Positions 1 to 11,761 of a stretch of 64,000 nucleotides of DNA are shown here, in pieces. Positions within the stretch are counted from its first letter, which is position 1; each line of letters begins with the position of its first letter. The position numbers and the translations under genes were made by a program. Location: positions 1-64,000 of the forward strand of contig JAGFNQ010007717.1 of NCBI GenBank assembly GCA_024364735.1. The letters are read 5' to 3'. The notes below the pieces were generated by a model. The model had not been told where the DNA came from and did no database searches. It worked only from the letters and a program-made list of their open reading frames with translations. Source of the DNA: Boesenbergia rotunda (taxonomy: Eukaryota > Streptophyta > Magnoliopsida > Zingiberales > Zingiberaceae).

Positions 1-1410
1 GTTGTTAACTCATTAACAAGTATGTATCATTATACATAGCACCCAACTGCACCTCTCTTTGCATCGACCTTGGCTGTGGCACAACAAATCGATGCTCCAA
101 GCTTAAGGCTGACCCATTAATCAAGAAATAGTTTTAACATGGTTGGAGCTCATTCAACCGCTTAGTCAGGCTTGGATGTGTCCAACAACCAAAACTAATG
201 ATTGACCTCTGACTCGAACTATATTATTCATAAACTAATTCCATGGTTTGAACATGTTGAGGTTCAAGTCGGGCATGGATGTGTCCATCAACCCAAGCGA
301 GAAACAAAACTCCGATTCTAACCATATTAATGGAAGGTGTTGGCCTTAACATTTTGTAAGGGGTTTTGGGTCTCATTCTCTTTAAGCACATTCATGACAT
401 AAAATTATGTCATGACTAACGATTTCCTTAATAAAGTATGTATGTGACTTAATTTATCAAGTCTCATGAATTAAATTAGGAACCGGATTTCCTAATTATA
501 ATTTCATACTTTATTAAAGGAATTGTTTTGGGAAACAATTTCCTAAATTGTCATAATTAATTTCTGAAATAATATGTTCAAGACTTTGATTTCTCTAAAT
601 CAAATCTTATTAAATTAAGAGACAAATCCCTTAATTCAACCACATATTATTTTCATGAAAATCTCATTTAAGAAACTCTATAGGAAACCATTTTCCTAAT
701 TAATTTTGGAGACAACAATATGTAAGAGCATCACCTCTTAAACATATTTTATTCATGGATTTAATTAATTACAACAAATTGTTTTCTAAGGGTGGCTCCC
801 CGAGGCTCAGATACCCAAAGAAAAGTAATGTGTTGTAAATCCAATTTGACGGCTCCCCGAGGCTCAATCCAATCAAACATGACAATTTCAATTAAAAATT
901 AGGAAATTAAATTACAACAACTAACTTTAAATTGGATGGCTCCCCGAGGCTCAATCCAAAATAAAGAATTTTGTTGTCAATTTAAAAACCAATTCAAATT
1001 TAATTGTCAATTAACTGTCCATGAATTTGTCTAGACTTTCTTAAAAGAAAGTGCCCAAAATTGCGAGATTTCGAAAATTGATTTTCAGAATAATTGCAAG
1101 TTTCCGGTACAAAGAAAACTTACATATTTCCAAAATTGGAAAATTTCTAAAATAGAAAAATTTTCAAAATTGGAAAGTTTCCAAATATGGAAAATTTCGA
1201 AATTATTATAAAATTTCAGAAAATAGAAAATTTCAAACGTTTGCGAAATTTCATGAGGATTTCCAAACTTTGAAATTCCTAAATCTAAAATTTATTATAA
1301 TTTGAAAGTTTCCATAATTGAAAAAATTTTTTCCGAAATTGAGATCATGACAAAGTTTTCCACAAAACAATTATTTGATTAAGTCGAACACTAACCGGCT
1401 CTGATACCAC
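1..1410 (-). mobile_element. Internal 5' leader of a minus-strand Copia-type element (E0)
   Basis: This stretch lies just inside the LTR at 1411-3854. Read on the minus strand it starts with a primer binding site at 1397-1410 and continues as A/T-rich leader with no credible protein. It holds three perfect copies of a 16-base motif, GGCTCCCCGAGGCTCA, at 794-809, 851-866 and 938-953. At about 1080-1350 there is a run of short degenerate AAAATTTC/GAAAATTGG repeats. Any gag or pol would lie left of the window, so it is unknown whether the element is autonomous. Confidence 0.7.
1397..1410 (-). other. Primer binding site (initiator Met tRNA) of E0
   Basis: The minus strand reads GTGGTATCAGAGCC and abuts the LTR end at 1411. 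This is the usual plant Copia primer site and it fixes the orientation of E0 as minus. Confidence 0.85.
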
Positions 1411-3854
1411 TGTTGGGACCGGGTGCATGTCGACAAGGATACGAGTTCGTAAAATTTTAAATTTTTACGTGCAGCGGAAGAGTTTGCATAAAATAATTTC
1501 TAAATTATTTTAACTTCGTATCTAGCATGCAACCTTATAGTGTATCGACATAATCATGCAATAATATTTTGCGGAAAAGTAAACTAATTTACTTTTATAC
1601 CTCGCGTAACTTGAAGAAAGGGACGAGATCCAACCGTAGCGTCCCTTGGAAGCTTCGCCTCTATTCGCGTCCACGCCGAGTTCTCTTCGGGATGACTTCG
1701 CAAAGTCACGAGTTTTGTGCCGACGAGAACTACTAGATTCTCGGAAGGCACAACTAGAAGGTTAAGAGAAAAATTAGGAAAACTAACCAACAAGAAGTAA
1801 CGGAATCGAATTCCGAGAGGAGAGGAGTCGCTATCCGCTTCTTCTTCTTCTTGTTGTGGTTCTTCTTCTTCGTATAGCTCACGGCAACCCTAGGATGCGC
1901 CGGCCCTAGGGTGTGAGAGGGAGGCGCCGGCCCTAATGGGAAGGAGAAGAGGAGGAGGAGAGAAGAGAAGAGAGAGAGGGAGAGAATAATTAATCTCTTA
2001 ATTATTTTCGTTAGGAATAAGGGCTAGCCTTTGGTTCCTTTATATAGTAGCAACTCCTTTGCTAAGTCTCCCTCTAAACCGAATTAACGGAATTAGTTAT
2101 AAGAAATTTATCTTATAAATTTTCTTATTGCTTATTCCTTTTAAGCCTAGTCTTATTATAAACAATTTATAATAAAACAAATTAGTTATCATAAGAGATT
2201 TATCCTATAAATTCTCTTATGAATTTTATTATAACTAACTTTATAATAAAACTAATTATTTATCATAAGAAATTTATCCTATAAATTCTTATGAATTAAT
2301 TCCGTTTAAACCAAGTCTTTATTATAAACTAATTTATAATAAAAACTAATTCTTCTTCTCTTTAAATTATGGAATAAATTTTATAAGAAATTTATAAACT
2401 TTCTTATTATGGATAAATCAATTCATAATCGATTTTATAAAATTAAAATAAACCCAATTCATGAATTATTTTAATCTTCCATAAAAGAATAAATTTCTAT
2501 AAATTTATTTATATAAATTTATTTATACAAATTTATTTATCCATAATTTATAAAATAAATCGCGCTGGATTTATCTTATTAATTAAACCAATTAAATTGG
2601 TTTATTCTCCTCTATTTGGCCGGCCACCAAAGAGGGTTTAACACCCTCTTTGGCCGGCCAAAATCAACCCGAACCGCCGCGAGTTAAACTCATTTAATTC
2701 GCCCAAAAAGCCTTCAAAAGACTTAGCCATTTTTTTTTAGCTTCCATTGCGCCTCTGACTAACTCAGATTCGACTTATTTCTCTTGATCGGAAAATCCAA
2801 TTTTCAACTCGTTTTAAATCCCTCGGATTACTCGTAGTGCGTGTGACTAAATAGGCTTTCGATTTATGTTGGCCGTCTATAATCAACAAATTATAGAACG
2901 ATCATGAGTGGCACCTAGTAGTACATCATGATCCCCAATTAATCGAAAGATCAACGGTTTGACCTCAGAAGAAATTATTCTGAAACCCTTCAGCAGCTCT
3001 AATGAATCGTGCCCCATTCCCTTCACCACCTTATACCCACTTGGTTCAGGACACGGTCTATCGTGTCAGTCCCCACTAGGCTGACTACGTCACACCTAGC
3101 CCAAGTAATGTCTTACTCGTCCTTTGGATTTCTAATTACTCTCATGTAATTTAGAGACTCTCACTCTAAACATGATATGCTCTGGCCAGAGGCTTTGAGT
3201 AACAATCCGACGATAGGCCTGGGTATACATCTCCTCGCAAGGAGTGGTGAGTCCTTTGTAGGCTGTTCAAACATCTTCGGGCACTTCGGCTTATACCCGA
3301 TCATCCTGGGTCCACACCTCCTTGGAGATGCTTGCTTAAGATGTCAAAGTATAAGTCTCCATGACCAAGATGACTTGAACACCGCAAGTCAAAGGAACAT
3401 CGCACTTAAGCCGCAGTAAGATCTTTATTGACATATCTACATGTAGATTCCCATATGAAGTCTTACAGCTAGTCACTCCAATGAACTAGTTCCCTTAACT
3501 AGCATCCATGTTTATCTCCGGACATCCCAATGTCACCAGCCAGTGAGAATCAGCTGATTAGAGAATAACCCATGCTAGTCTCAACAGAATTGATAGTGTC
3601 CGTTTTTATCAATTCATCGACTAGGGATATTTTCAATACTTCACATTTGCGCATTTAGAGATAATCACTAGTTGTGATCTCATCACAAATTCTCTTATGC
3701 TGTGAGTTGTATTGCGGACATTCAGTAGATGAGTTTATGATCCCAATCAAATACACAAGCATGTATACTCAAATAGTGAATTATCATTTATTAATATAAA
3801 TGTTTTACAATCATAAGGCGATTGCCTTAGGACACTTCTCTCATATCACTAACA
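1411..3854 (-). mobile_element. 5' LTR of element E0, about 2.4 kb
   Basis: The LTR begins TGTTGGGACC next to the primer site and ends ...CACTAACA. It interrupts TRG-1 internal sequence: the uninterrupted copy near 13078 reads ...CTACTG TATAT AACAG..., while here the right flank is TATAT at 3855-3859. A 5-bp TSD (TATAT) is therefore inferred; its left copy lies outside the window. On the minus strand a TATA box, TATATAAA, is at 2046-2039. Short open frames inside (for example 1584-1793 minus and 3177-3419 plus) look fortuitous. Confidence 0.8.
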
Positions 3855-4743
3855 TATATAACAGTCAGTAAGTAGCTAATTGGGTTAGACAGGTCCCTAC
3901 AGAGATATTTGATTGATTGATTGATTTAGTGCAATTGATTGATTCAGTGTAAATCTGACTGGTTCAGTATAGCAAATTATTTTCTTTATTCATGCTTTAA
4001 TTATCTGTTTTGATATATGGTAAAGGGGGAGATAGAGATAGGAAAGAGAAAAATTATTTTTTAAATTTTTCCTTTATTCAAAAAGGTTCAAAAACATACT
4101 TATCCTTACTTATCCTTTATTCAAAAGCTTAAACGTTTTGAAGAAGTACTTAAGCTCTTAAAACTTTCAAAATTTTGCTAAGTACTCTAGCTTCAAAACT
4201 CTTTACTCAAGCTTTCTAGCTTAGATTTTTTTTTCAAGCTTTCAAAATTTTGCTAAGTACTCTAGCTTCAAAAACTCTTTACTCTAGCTTCAAAATTTTT
4301 TTTTAAGCTTTCAAAATTTTGCAAAGTACTCTAGCTTTTCAAAAGGTTCTTACTTAAGCTTGTCAAAAATTATTTTTACTCTAAAGCTTAAGTTTTCTCA
4401 AAATTGTTAAGTACTAAAGTGTTTCAAAACCTACTAAGTACTTAAGCTTGTTATATCCTACCAATTATTTAAGCTAACATTTTGAGTACTTTAAAACCTA
4501 GGACTTTAAAATTTCTTAAGTACTCAAATTATGCTTTAAAAACTCTACTATGTATTTTTAAGTTACTTCTAACTTAAAGTTTTCAAAGTACACGTAAAGT
4601 CATTAAAACCCCACGAATTTTTGAAAAATCTAGGGGGAGATTGTTCCTTCCAGGAGGAGGGAATAAAAGTTTAAAACTGTTTTATGTTTTGCATAAACTT
4701 AACGTTTTGAACTAGGGTTGCAATAAATCAAAAAGGGGGAGAT
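3855..4743 (+). mobile_element. 3' internal end of an upstream TRG-1 copy
   Basis: This is almost identical by eye to 13078-13967, the 3' non-coding end of TRG-1, including the polypurine tract AAAAAGGGGGAGAT just before the LTR at 4744. The same LTR then serves as the 5' LTR of the downstream copy, so two copies share it. It is rich in repeats of the type AAGTACTCTAGCTTCAAAA and has no gene. Confidence 0.85.
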
Positions 4744-4855
4744 TGTTGGTGCAGAATGCACCTTAGTCAAACCTGTGTTTTGATAATGGCAACATAGGTC
4801 AAAAGTTAAGTCTTTCTTGTTTTCTAACAAGTTAATCTAGTGTACAGTTTCAAGC

Positions 4856-5048
4856 CCTAGCGAAGGACTGCTAGGCACTAGCGAAGGACTGCCAGTTTCA
4901 AGCCCTAGCGAAGGACTGCTAGGCACTGGCGAAGGACTGCCAGTCTCAAGCCCTAGCAAAGGACTGCTAGGCAACTGGCAAAGGACTGCCAGTTTACAAG
5001 ACCTGACAAAGGACCGTCAGGCAAATGTCCAACCAAAGGAGCGGTTGG
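4856..5048 (+). repeat. Array of short stem-loops in the LTR
   Basis: About eight consecutive hairpins have 5-6 bp stems of changing sequence around a near-constant 8-base loop (GAAGGACT or AAAGGACC). Examples are CCTAGC/GCTAGG at 4856-4875 and CCAACC/GGTTGG at 5029-5048, with ACTGGC/GCCAGT and CCTGAC/GTCAGG between them. The 3' LTR has the same array at 14080-14272. Confidence 0.85.
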
Positions 5049-5634
5049 CATCAGGTAAATTCTCCCGAGAGGAGTATGTGAGGACGCGTTCCCCGTCGAG
5101 GGAACAGTAGGCGTCGGTTCGACCTAGGGCTCCATTTTGGAGACCAAAGTCAGAACCAAGACAGCTAAGGCTGTATAAAATAATAATTAATTATTTTATT
5201 GTGTTTTGAACTAACCCTGAATGCAGGACCGAAGGAACGTGTGTCTGCAACTCAGAGAGCCTCAAAGGAGTGAGGCAGCAGCTGAGTAAGGCGCCCTGAG
5301 TGTCCAGGGCGCCCTCAAGGTGAACCAGAAACAAGCGAAGCAAAATGAGCTTCAGTTGCTTACTGGGCGAGGCGCCCTCAGCAGCGAAGGTGCCTTCGTC
5401 AACGAAGGCGCCCTCAGCAGCCAAGGCGCCTCCAGCCCAAGCCTGCGAAGCTCAAGCTTTATCCACAGCCGAGTTTTCAGCGCGGAAGAAGTCAGCCAAG
5501 GCACCCTCTACGACCAAGGCGCCTCCATGGTCAAACTTAATCCCTGTTCGAGCGGGATAGAAGTTGACCGAACGATCTGCGGATCGCTTGACACGTGGCA
5601 GGGCGCCCCCGACGTCCAAGGCGCCCCTGGGTGC

Positions 5635-5642
5635 TATAAATA
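5635..5642 (+). promoter_or_regulatory. TATA box of TRG-1 5' LTR
   Basis: TATAAATA follows a cluster of GGCGCC motifs, the expected position for the U3 promoter. It is flanked by nearly perfect inverted arms GGGTGCTA/TAGTACCC (one mismatch). Confidence 0.7.
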
Positions 5643-6070
5643 GTACCCAACGCCCAAGCCTTCAGCATCAACTTCATTCCAAAGCTTCCACGTTCTTCTT
5701 CGCACGCGCCTTGCTCCAGAAACGCCTCACCTCGAGCCGACGACGACCCGCTGCCCCGAAAAGAATCGATACACTCCGGACGTCGGTAACGAAGAGCTTA
5801 ATATTTTATTATTATTTTATTGCACTCTCTTTGTAATTGAAATCATTGTAACCTATATGCGTGAATATAGAATTGCCCAAAGTAAACGGTCAACGACCGT
5901 GGGCCTTGGAGTAGGAGTCGACACAGGCTCCGAACCAAGTAAAAACCACTGTGTCTTTGTGCTGTGTCTCGTATTTTTATCTCCGCTGTGCACTTACTCT
6001 TAGTTTTCCGAAAAAGAGCGATTTTCGATATTCACCCCCCCCCCTCTATCGATTTTTCACGATCCGACAA

Positions 6071-6084
6071 GTAGTATCAGAGCG
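6071..6084 (+). other. TRG-1 primer binding site (mutated)
   Basis: GTAGTATCAGAGCG follows the LTR end. Relative to TGGTATCAGAGC there is one G-to-A change, which would weaken initiator Met tRNA priming. Confidence 0.8.
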
Positions 6085-6246
6085 GGGTTTTCAAACATGG
6101 TGCAACCACCAGTTTGAAATTTTTTTTTCGGATTTTTTTTGAATTTAATTAATTCTTTTTATTACTTAATTATCTTTATCCTGCATTGCTAATCCAAGAA
6201 CAAGTCATGGGACACCTTTATTTGTAAGTTCCCTTTTACAGAACAA

Positions 6247-7884
6247 ATGTCTATGCAAGAGGGATTCAGCACCGCTAGACCTCCACTTTTCAGTGGAGAA
6301 GACTTTTCCTACTGGAAAAGTCGCATGGAGGTCCACCTAAAAACTCAGGTGGACATGTGGATCATTATCCAGTCCGGTCTGGAGATCCCCCGAAATGCGG
6401 AAGGACTTCCACAAAGCTACTTTGAACGAGACAACACTCTAAAGCGCAAGATAGAGGCCGACGCAAAAGCAACGCAAACCCTACAATGCAGGCTGACAAA
6501 GGAAGAGCTGAACCCAGTGGGCCCTTTCAACAGTGCAACGGAGCTATGGACAAAACTAATTGAGCTGCATGAAGGGACTTCGGACACCAGGATCAGCAAG
6601 AGGGATCTACTGCTGAATAAACTCTACACTATCAAGATGGCCGACAACAAAACAGCAGCCCAGCTCCACGCACGAATCCAGGAGGTAATGAACGGTCTTC
6701 ACACAATAGGTCACAAGGTTGAAAACTGTGACCTAATAAGGTATACTCTAAACGCCTTTCCTAGAAACACCTTGTGGGCATCTATGGTAGATGCATACAA
6801 GGTCTCTAGAGATCTTTCTAAAATAAAATTAGATGAGTTGTTTTCCGAACTAGAACTGCACGAACAAACTAACTCAACTATGGTCGAGAAAGGTATTGCT
6901 TTCATTGCAGGAAAAACTGGAAGGACAACGAAGAAGAAGCCTGAACCTGAACCCGAGTCTAACTCTGACTCAGATTCAGAAGACGAAGAAGGAGAACAAA
7001 CTAAGCTGGTCCGGCTCGCTCGAAACTACTACAAGGAGCTGAAGAACCGAACCAACAAAAGGAAAACCGGTCGAAGAAAGGACGAACCAGCTGAACCCGC
7101 GAACAAGCCTAATGTGACCTACTACGAGTGCAAGAAAAAGGGTCACTACAAGTCAGAGTGCCCTAACCTAAAGGAGACAAAAAGGACAAGAAGAAAGAAG
7201 GCACTGCAAGCAACCTGGGACGACTCTTCCTCAGAAGAAGAAGAAGAGGCACCCCAGTCCAATCTCCTAGCTCTGACCGCCTCAGAAAAAGTCGAGTCAG
7301 AATCAGAACAAGAAGACGGCGAGCTGACCTTCACAGAAGACGGAGAAATAAAGGTAACTGGTTTTAATAAATTGCAATTAAGTGAGTTGATTTCTTTTCT
7401 TTCTCGAGACTTGGCTAAAGCCAAACTCCGAGTCGAATCCCTCCGACAGGAAGTAAAACTCCTGAAAGAGGGAGCTGATTCTAAACCCTTAACCGAGAAG
7501 GTTCAGGAAGGAACTTCTATTCAAGTTGAAAAACATGAAAAGGAGAACTCCTCCCTGAAAACTCAGGTTAAGGAATTTAGAACAGCTTTAGAACGATTTA
7601 CATCTGGTTCCAAGGGTCTTGACATGATCCTTGGAAAACAGAAATCAGTTCTAAATCGATCCGGACTTGGCTACCGAACCAAATCCCGACAATGATCATA
7701 TTTGTCTGTACTGAATCAGTCCAGAGGAAAAATTCAGGCATGGGTACCTAAACTGTGCCTGAACAAACCAACTGGATCAAATCAGTATTGGATCCCCAAG
7801 GACAAGATTCACATCTTGCCTAACCATCACCGTGGCTTTAGTCCAGGGGGAGCCAAACTGAAAACTATTTTCATTATTAGATAA
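6247..7884 (+). pseudogene. gag: TRG-1 gag polyprotein with one in-frame TGA
   Basis: This encodes a Copia-type Gag (capsid/nucleocapsid), which packages element RNA in cytoplasmic particles. The frame opens at 6247 with a UBN2-like N-terminal half (LFSGEDFSYWKSRMEVHL; residues about 1-230). An acidic, Lys-rich linker follows, then a zinc knuckle near residues 292-305, a second acidic region, and a coiled-coil C-terminus ending around VLNRSGLGYR. A TGA at 7693-7695 interrupts the frame, which then continues in the same phase to 7884 (...AWVPKLCLNK...). A CGA-to-TGA change is a plausible cause. The first knuckle cysteine is replaced by tyrosine (YYECKKKGHYKSEC), whereas the related gags at 33177-34823 and 22160-23056 keep it. 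No protease or pol follows. The function is family knowledge; the inactivation is inferred. Confidence 0.9.
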
Positions 7885-8336
7885 ACTTGTTATTATTGAT
7901 TTAAATTGCTTGATTGTTTGCCTGTTTACTTAATTTCTGCAATATACCATGCTTAGACTTAGGCTAGCTTAAGGACCAAACAAACTTAACTGAAATTTAA
8001 AAACATAGTATTGGTTGGAGGTGAGATGATAGTACGTTGGGGAAACCAATTCTAATAAGATCAAGTTTACTTGGTCTCTTTAGACTGGTGAAACCAGCCA
8101 AAGCTACCGATCCAAAAACCAAACTAGTTAGACCAGAAATTTTTCAAAAAATAATTTTGAAAATGAAATTTCATTAAAAGGCTTTGTCAAGGAAAGGGTG
8201 GATGATCCCATAAGGCTTCGACCAAAGAAGGCCTAGTGCCTCGCAAAGGCCTAGAAGCCAATTTTTGAAATTCAAATTCAAATTATTTTTTTGTCAAATT
8301 CGAATCTAACATAAAAATTCAGTTATTTATAGATTT
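7885..8336 (+). other. Conserved non-coding spacer after gag
   Basis: There is no gene. Parts recur in the same place in other TRG elements: GAGATGATAGTACGTTGGGG near 8020 and a block with AAGAAGGCCTAGTGCC near 8225. Related blocks are at about 40810-41070 (TRG-2) and 32840-33050 (TRG-4, reversed). Confidence 0.6.
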
Positions 8337-8341
8337 GAATA
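8337..8341. repeat. TSD GAATA, left copy
   Basis: It matches GAATA at 11455-11459 and brackets the solo LTR 8342-11454. Confidence 0.85.
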
Positions 8342-11300
8342 TGTAACGCCCGCTTTTTTTTTTCTTTTTTCATAAGCGGCGTTACGTTAACATGCTTAGG
8401 GCATGTAGACATCATAAGGCAGCGGAATAACTTAACTTATACATGCCCTGTTACCATTCTTAACTTATTGACATGGGAACCTTAGCATATTAACTTTGAA
8501 CTTAAGCATCATATCATGTCTCACATAACATCATATCTTAAGGTTCCATAAGTCATTATTCAAACATATAAGGAAACATATAGTTTCCTGGGCCAAGTCA
8601 CTACGACACACATGCGTTCTTGCCCTCCTGCTGCTTCCTTCATTGTCCCCTTGAATGATCTGCGGTATAAGGAAATAAGACTATAAGCACACAGGCTTAG
8701 TAAGACTCTTTCCTACTCACAAAACCATTCATCATTCATCATCTCATAATGAGCACATAAAACATTAACATACTTGGTGCTCTACTTAGAACATAACATC
8801 TTACGTCACTTGTCGTATACATAGCATGGCATGAACATAATCATAGTAACATTCTAAGCATGGCATAATTCATGGCATAAACATAAACATCATAGACATT
8901 CTAAGCATGGCATAATTCATAAACATAGTGAACATAATTCTAAGCATGGCATAATTCATGGCATAATTCATAAACATAGTGAACATTCTTCCTAACATAA
9001 TCATGGCATAGATCATTCATTCTCATGCATACTTCTTAACATGAAACATAAACATAAAATCTTATCAACATAGCATAATGCATAGCATGAATGGATGCAT
9101 GAGTGGAATGCATATACATAAGGGATGCTTAACTTTTAAAACATACTTTTAAATACTTAAACATAATCATCATACATCATTTGGGGTCCCCGGCTTGTAC
9201 CACATACATACATCATAGCGCGCATCCTTAGCAAGTCCGAGGTCGCGAGCCCCAACCTACTAGGGTAAGGACAGCATAGTCGGTAGTCCCCGAACCGAGG
9301 CGTTCTTAAGGTGCCCATCCCTGTTGCCCAGCTCCGGTAGGGCCAGAACCGTGGACAGCTACGGTAGTCCAAAATCGCGGCGTTCTTAAGGTGCCCATCC
9401 CTTAGACCCATACTTCGGTCCGGTACAAGCCCATACATAAAGTAAAATACTTTTCATGTGTCATCATTCATCATTCATTCATAGCATACTTAACATAGCA
9501 TAACTTGTTACGGCTCGGCCCGTCTACCGGCCCATTTACCGGTCCTCTCGACCGTCGTACCGTCAACCATCGACCGTGCCGTTTAGCATATTTATGCCTT
9601 AAAGACATAAGCATCATCTTTCATTCATCATACTTGTCGTTCATCATACTTAACATCATAGCTGTGCCTTAAAGGCATGCACTTAACTTCATTCATAAGA
9701 CATGGCATACATACATCTTATTCCTAAATCATGGCATACATATGTATCATTCATAAGACATGGCATGTATCATTCTTATCATGAACAAAAACATAACATA
9801 CTTAACATGGCATCATTTTCATTCTTAAACATGGCATCATTTTCATTCTTAAACATGGCATCATCCTCATTCTTAAACATAAACATAACATACTTAACAT
9901 GGCATCATTCATATCATGAACCTAACATATCATAGCATCATTTTTATCGTGATCATAACCCTATCATTCTTATCATGGCATCATTCATATCCTGAACATA
10001 AACTTATCATACTTATCATGGCAACACATAAACATATACTTGAAGTTAAAGGCTCAACCCTAACCCTTGGGTCCTTGAGGTTGGCCGAAACATATGGGGT
10101 CTCTAGAGTACCCCAAAAATTCCCAAAAATTGTATTAAACCTCTAGACATTATGAGAGTACATTAAACATCATGATTGGGATTTTTATCATCATTTTAGA
10201 CCCTTAAACACGGCGGCCGAAATCCTAGGGTGTCCTAGGGTGCTTGCTTAGGTTCCTTCATGTTGGCCGAAACCCTAGGGTATCCTAGGGTAGTCCAAAA
10301 ATTCCCAAAAATTATACTTAACCTCTACACATTATAAGGGAACATTAAATAACATTATCAAGATTTTTGGCATAATTATAGACCTGTAAATCATGGTGGC
10401 CGAAACCCTTAAACTTAGGGTTCCTAGTTTTGTTTCTTTCATGTTGGCCGAAACCCTAGGGTGTCCTAGGGTACTCCAAAAATCCCCAAAAATTATACTT
10501 AACCTCTACTCATTATAAGGGAACATTAAATAACATTATCATAATTTTTAGCATATTTATAGACCTAGAAATCATGGTGGCCGAAACCCTTAAGCATGAG
10601 GGTCTTGGTTTTCTTTCCTTTCAACATCAAATTCGAAAACTAACCAATATATCATGCTAAAAATCATGGAAATCATAGGGAACTATTATACCACAGGTGA
10701 GGGAGTCTTACCTTGTGTTTCTTGATTTTTCAAACCTTGGAAGAGAAGAAAATGGTAAGATCTTTGGACCCTTGAACACCCTTGTCCTTGTATCCTTGGA
10801 AGAGACTTTAGATCTAGGAGATGGGACCTTGGTGGAAGCTTTTCCAAGGGGAAAACCCTCTTCTTGGTGCTCGGCAAGAATGAGGGGAGGAAGAGTTTTC
10901 GAAATGCAAGTAATGGGAAGAAGAGGTAACTCCCAAAACCCCCCTTTAATAGCCCATGAAGGAGGTAAATGAAGAGTCTCTCCATGACTCTTCATCTTCT
11001 TCTTAATCTTAACTTATATCCACTTCATTTCCTCATAGAAATCCCTTGCTAGGTGAGTTGGTTAAGGCTTACATGGTTGTACAAGAGGTCCAAGGTTCAA
11101 TCCTTGGCTCATGCACCTTTATTTTTATTTTATTTTTATTTCATTTATTTTATTGTTTTTATTTCCTAAATTCTGAAAATCCCCCTAAAATCACCCATAA
11201 TTATGCCAATATTCCTAAATAAAATTCTTTTATATTTATATTAATTTTACCTAATTTATATTAATTTTACCTAATTAATACCCATTTTTGGAGCTCATTT

Positions 11301-11454
11301 AAAGCTCATTGGTACTTAGTTTTCTCAATTTAAATGAGAAAACATGGATTTTCTAGGCCAAAGTTCTACTTAATATTTCTAGGTCCCTTGGAAAATTATT
11401 TAAATATGCTTAATATTTTAAGTAAATATTAAGAGAATTTTTCGAGTCGTTACA
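8342..11454 (-). mobile_element. Solo Ty3/Gypsy LTR inserted in TRG-1
   Basis: The LTR begins TGTAACGCCCG and ends GTCGTTACA, with TSD GAATA on both sides and no internal sequence, so it is a solo LTR left by LTR-LTR recombination. It resembles the chromovirus LTRs at 53525-56915 and 59566-62917 in the same orientation (shared GGGGTCCCCGGCTT block), so it is read as minus. It contains three 24-base repeats around 9800-9880, three units of about 182 bp from 10080 (each starting TTGGCCGAAAC), and a tRNA-like A/B-box module at 11050-11101. Open frames such as 10686-10985 appear fortuitous. Confidence 0.85.
11050..11101 (+). promoter_or_regulatory. tRNA-like A-box/B-box module inside Gypsy LTR
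   Basis: TAGGTGAGTTGG at 11050-11061 resembles a Pol III A box, and GGTTCAATCC near 11094 resembles a B box, set in a perfect CCAAGG/CCTTGG stem. The spacing is tRNA-like. The acceptor stem and a normal 7-base T loop are lacking, so it is not called a tRNA gene. Equivalents occur in the three other Gypsy LTRs. Confidence 0.55.
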
Positions 11455-11660
11455 GAATATCTTTTCAAAATTTCAAAATTACTTAAGTTTTCAAAATTTA
11501 AATTGTTTTCAAAATTTTTCAAAAATAAACTATCAAAACCTGTCTCACAAAACCTATAAGGTTAACGTGATTGAGAACCCTAGATTTGGGTGAGACAGTA
11601 AAATTAAGACTAAATTATGATTCCATTTATACCTGTGTTTGTAGTAAAATTCTATATCTC

Positions 11661-11761
11661 AAACCATGGTCAACATAGTCAAATCATGGTCAACATAGTC
11701 AAACCATGGTCAACATAGTCAAACCATGGTCAACATAAGTCAAACCATGGTCAACATAGTC
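11661..11761 (+). repeat. Five 20-bp repeats containing W-box cores
   Basis: Five units of AAACCATGGTCAACATAGTC (one with an extra base) run in tandem. Each contains GGTCAA and AGTCAA, the reverse complements of TTGACC and TTGACT, so the block is an array of WRKY-type W boxes about 350-450 bp upstream of the TATA box at 12111. Confidence 0.75.

Larger units (their letters stand above)
4744..6069 (+). repeat. TRG-1 5' LTR (shared by two tandem copies)
   Basis: The LTR starts TGTTGGTGCAG and ends CGATCCGACA. It contains in order a hairpin array (4856-5048), a region dense in GGCGCC motifs, a TATA box TATAAATA at 5635-5642, and a C-rich tract just before the end. It is followed by a primer site and preceded by a polypurine tract, so it functions as both a 3' and a 5' LTR. 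Confidence 0.9.

Noticed and set aside
4856..5048. CRISPR-like array
   Set aside because: Repeats are short hairpins within an LTR, spacers are 1-10 bases, and the host is a plant; it is not a CRISPR locus.
5191..5836. Four open frames in the TRG-1 5' LTR (also 14241-15060)
   Set aside because: They come from GC-rich GGCGCC repeats of the U3 region, and no frame is conserved as protein.
10686..10995. Overlapping open frames of 91-99 aa on both strands
   Set aside because: They lie in a solo Gypsy LTR, match no family and overlap one another, so they are fortuitous.
11048..11110. Functional tRNA gene
   Set aside because: A- and B-box-like motifs are present but there is no acceptor stem, the T loop is one base short, and the sequence lies inside an LTR.
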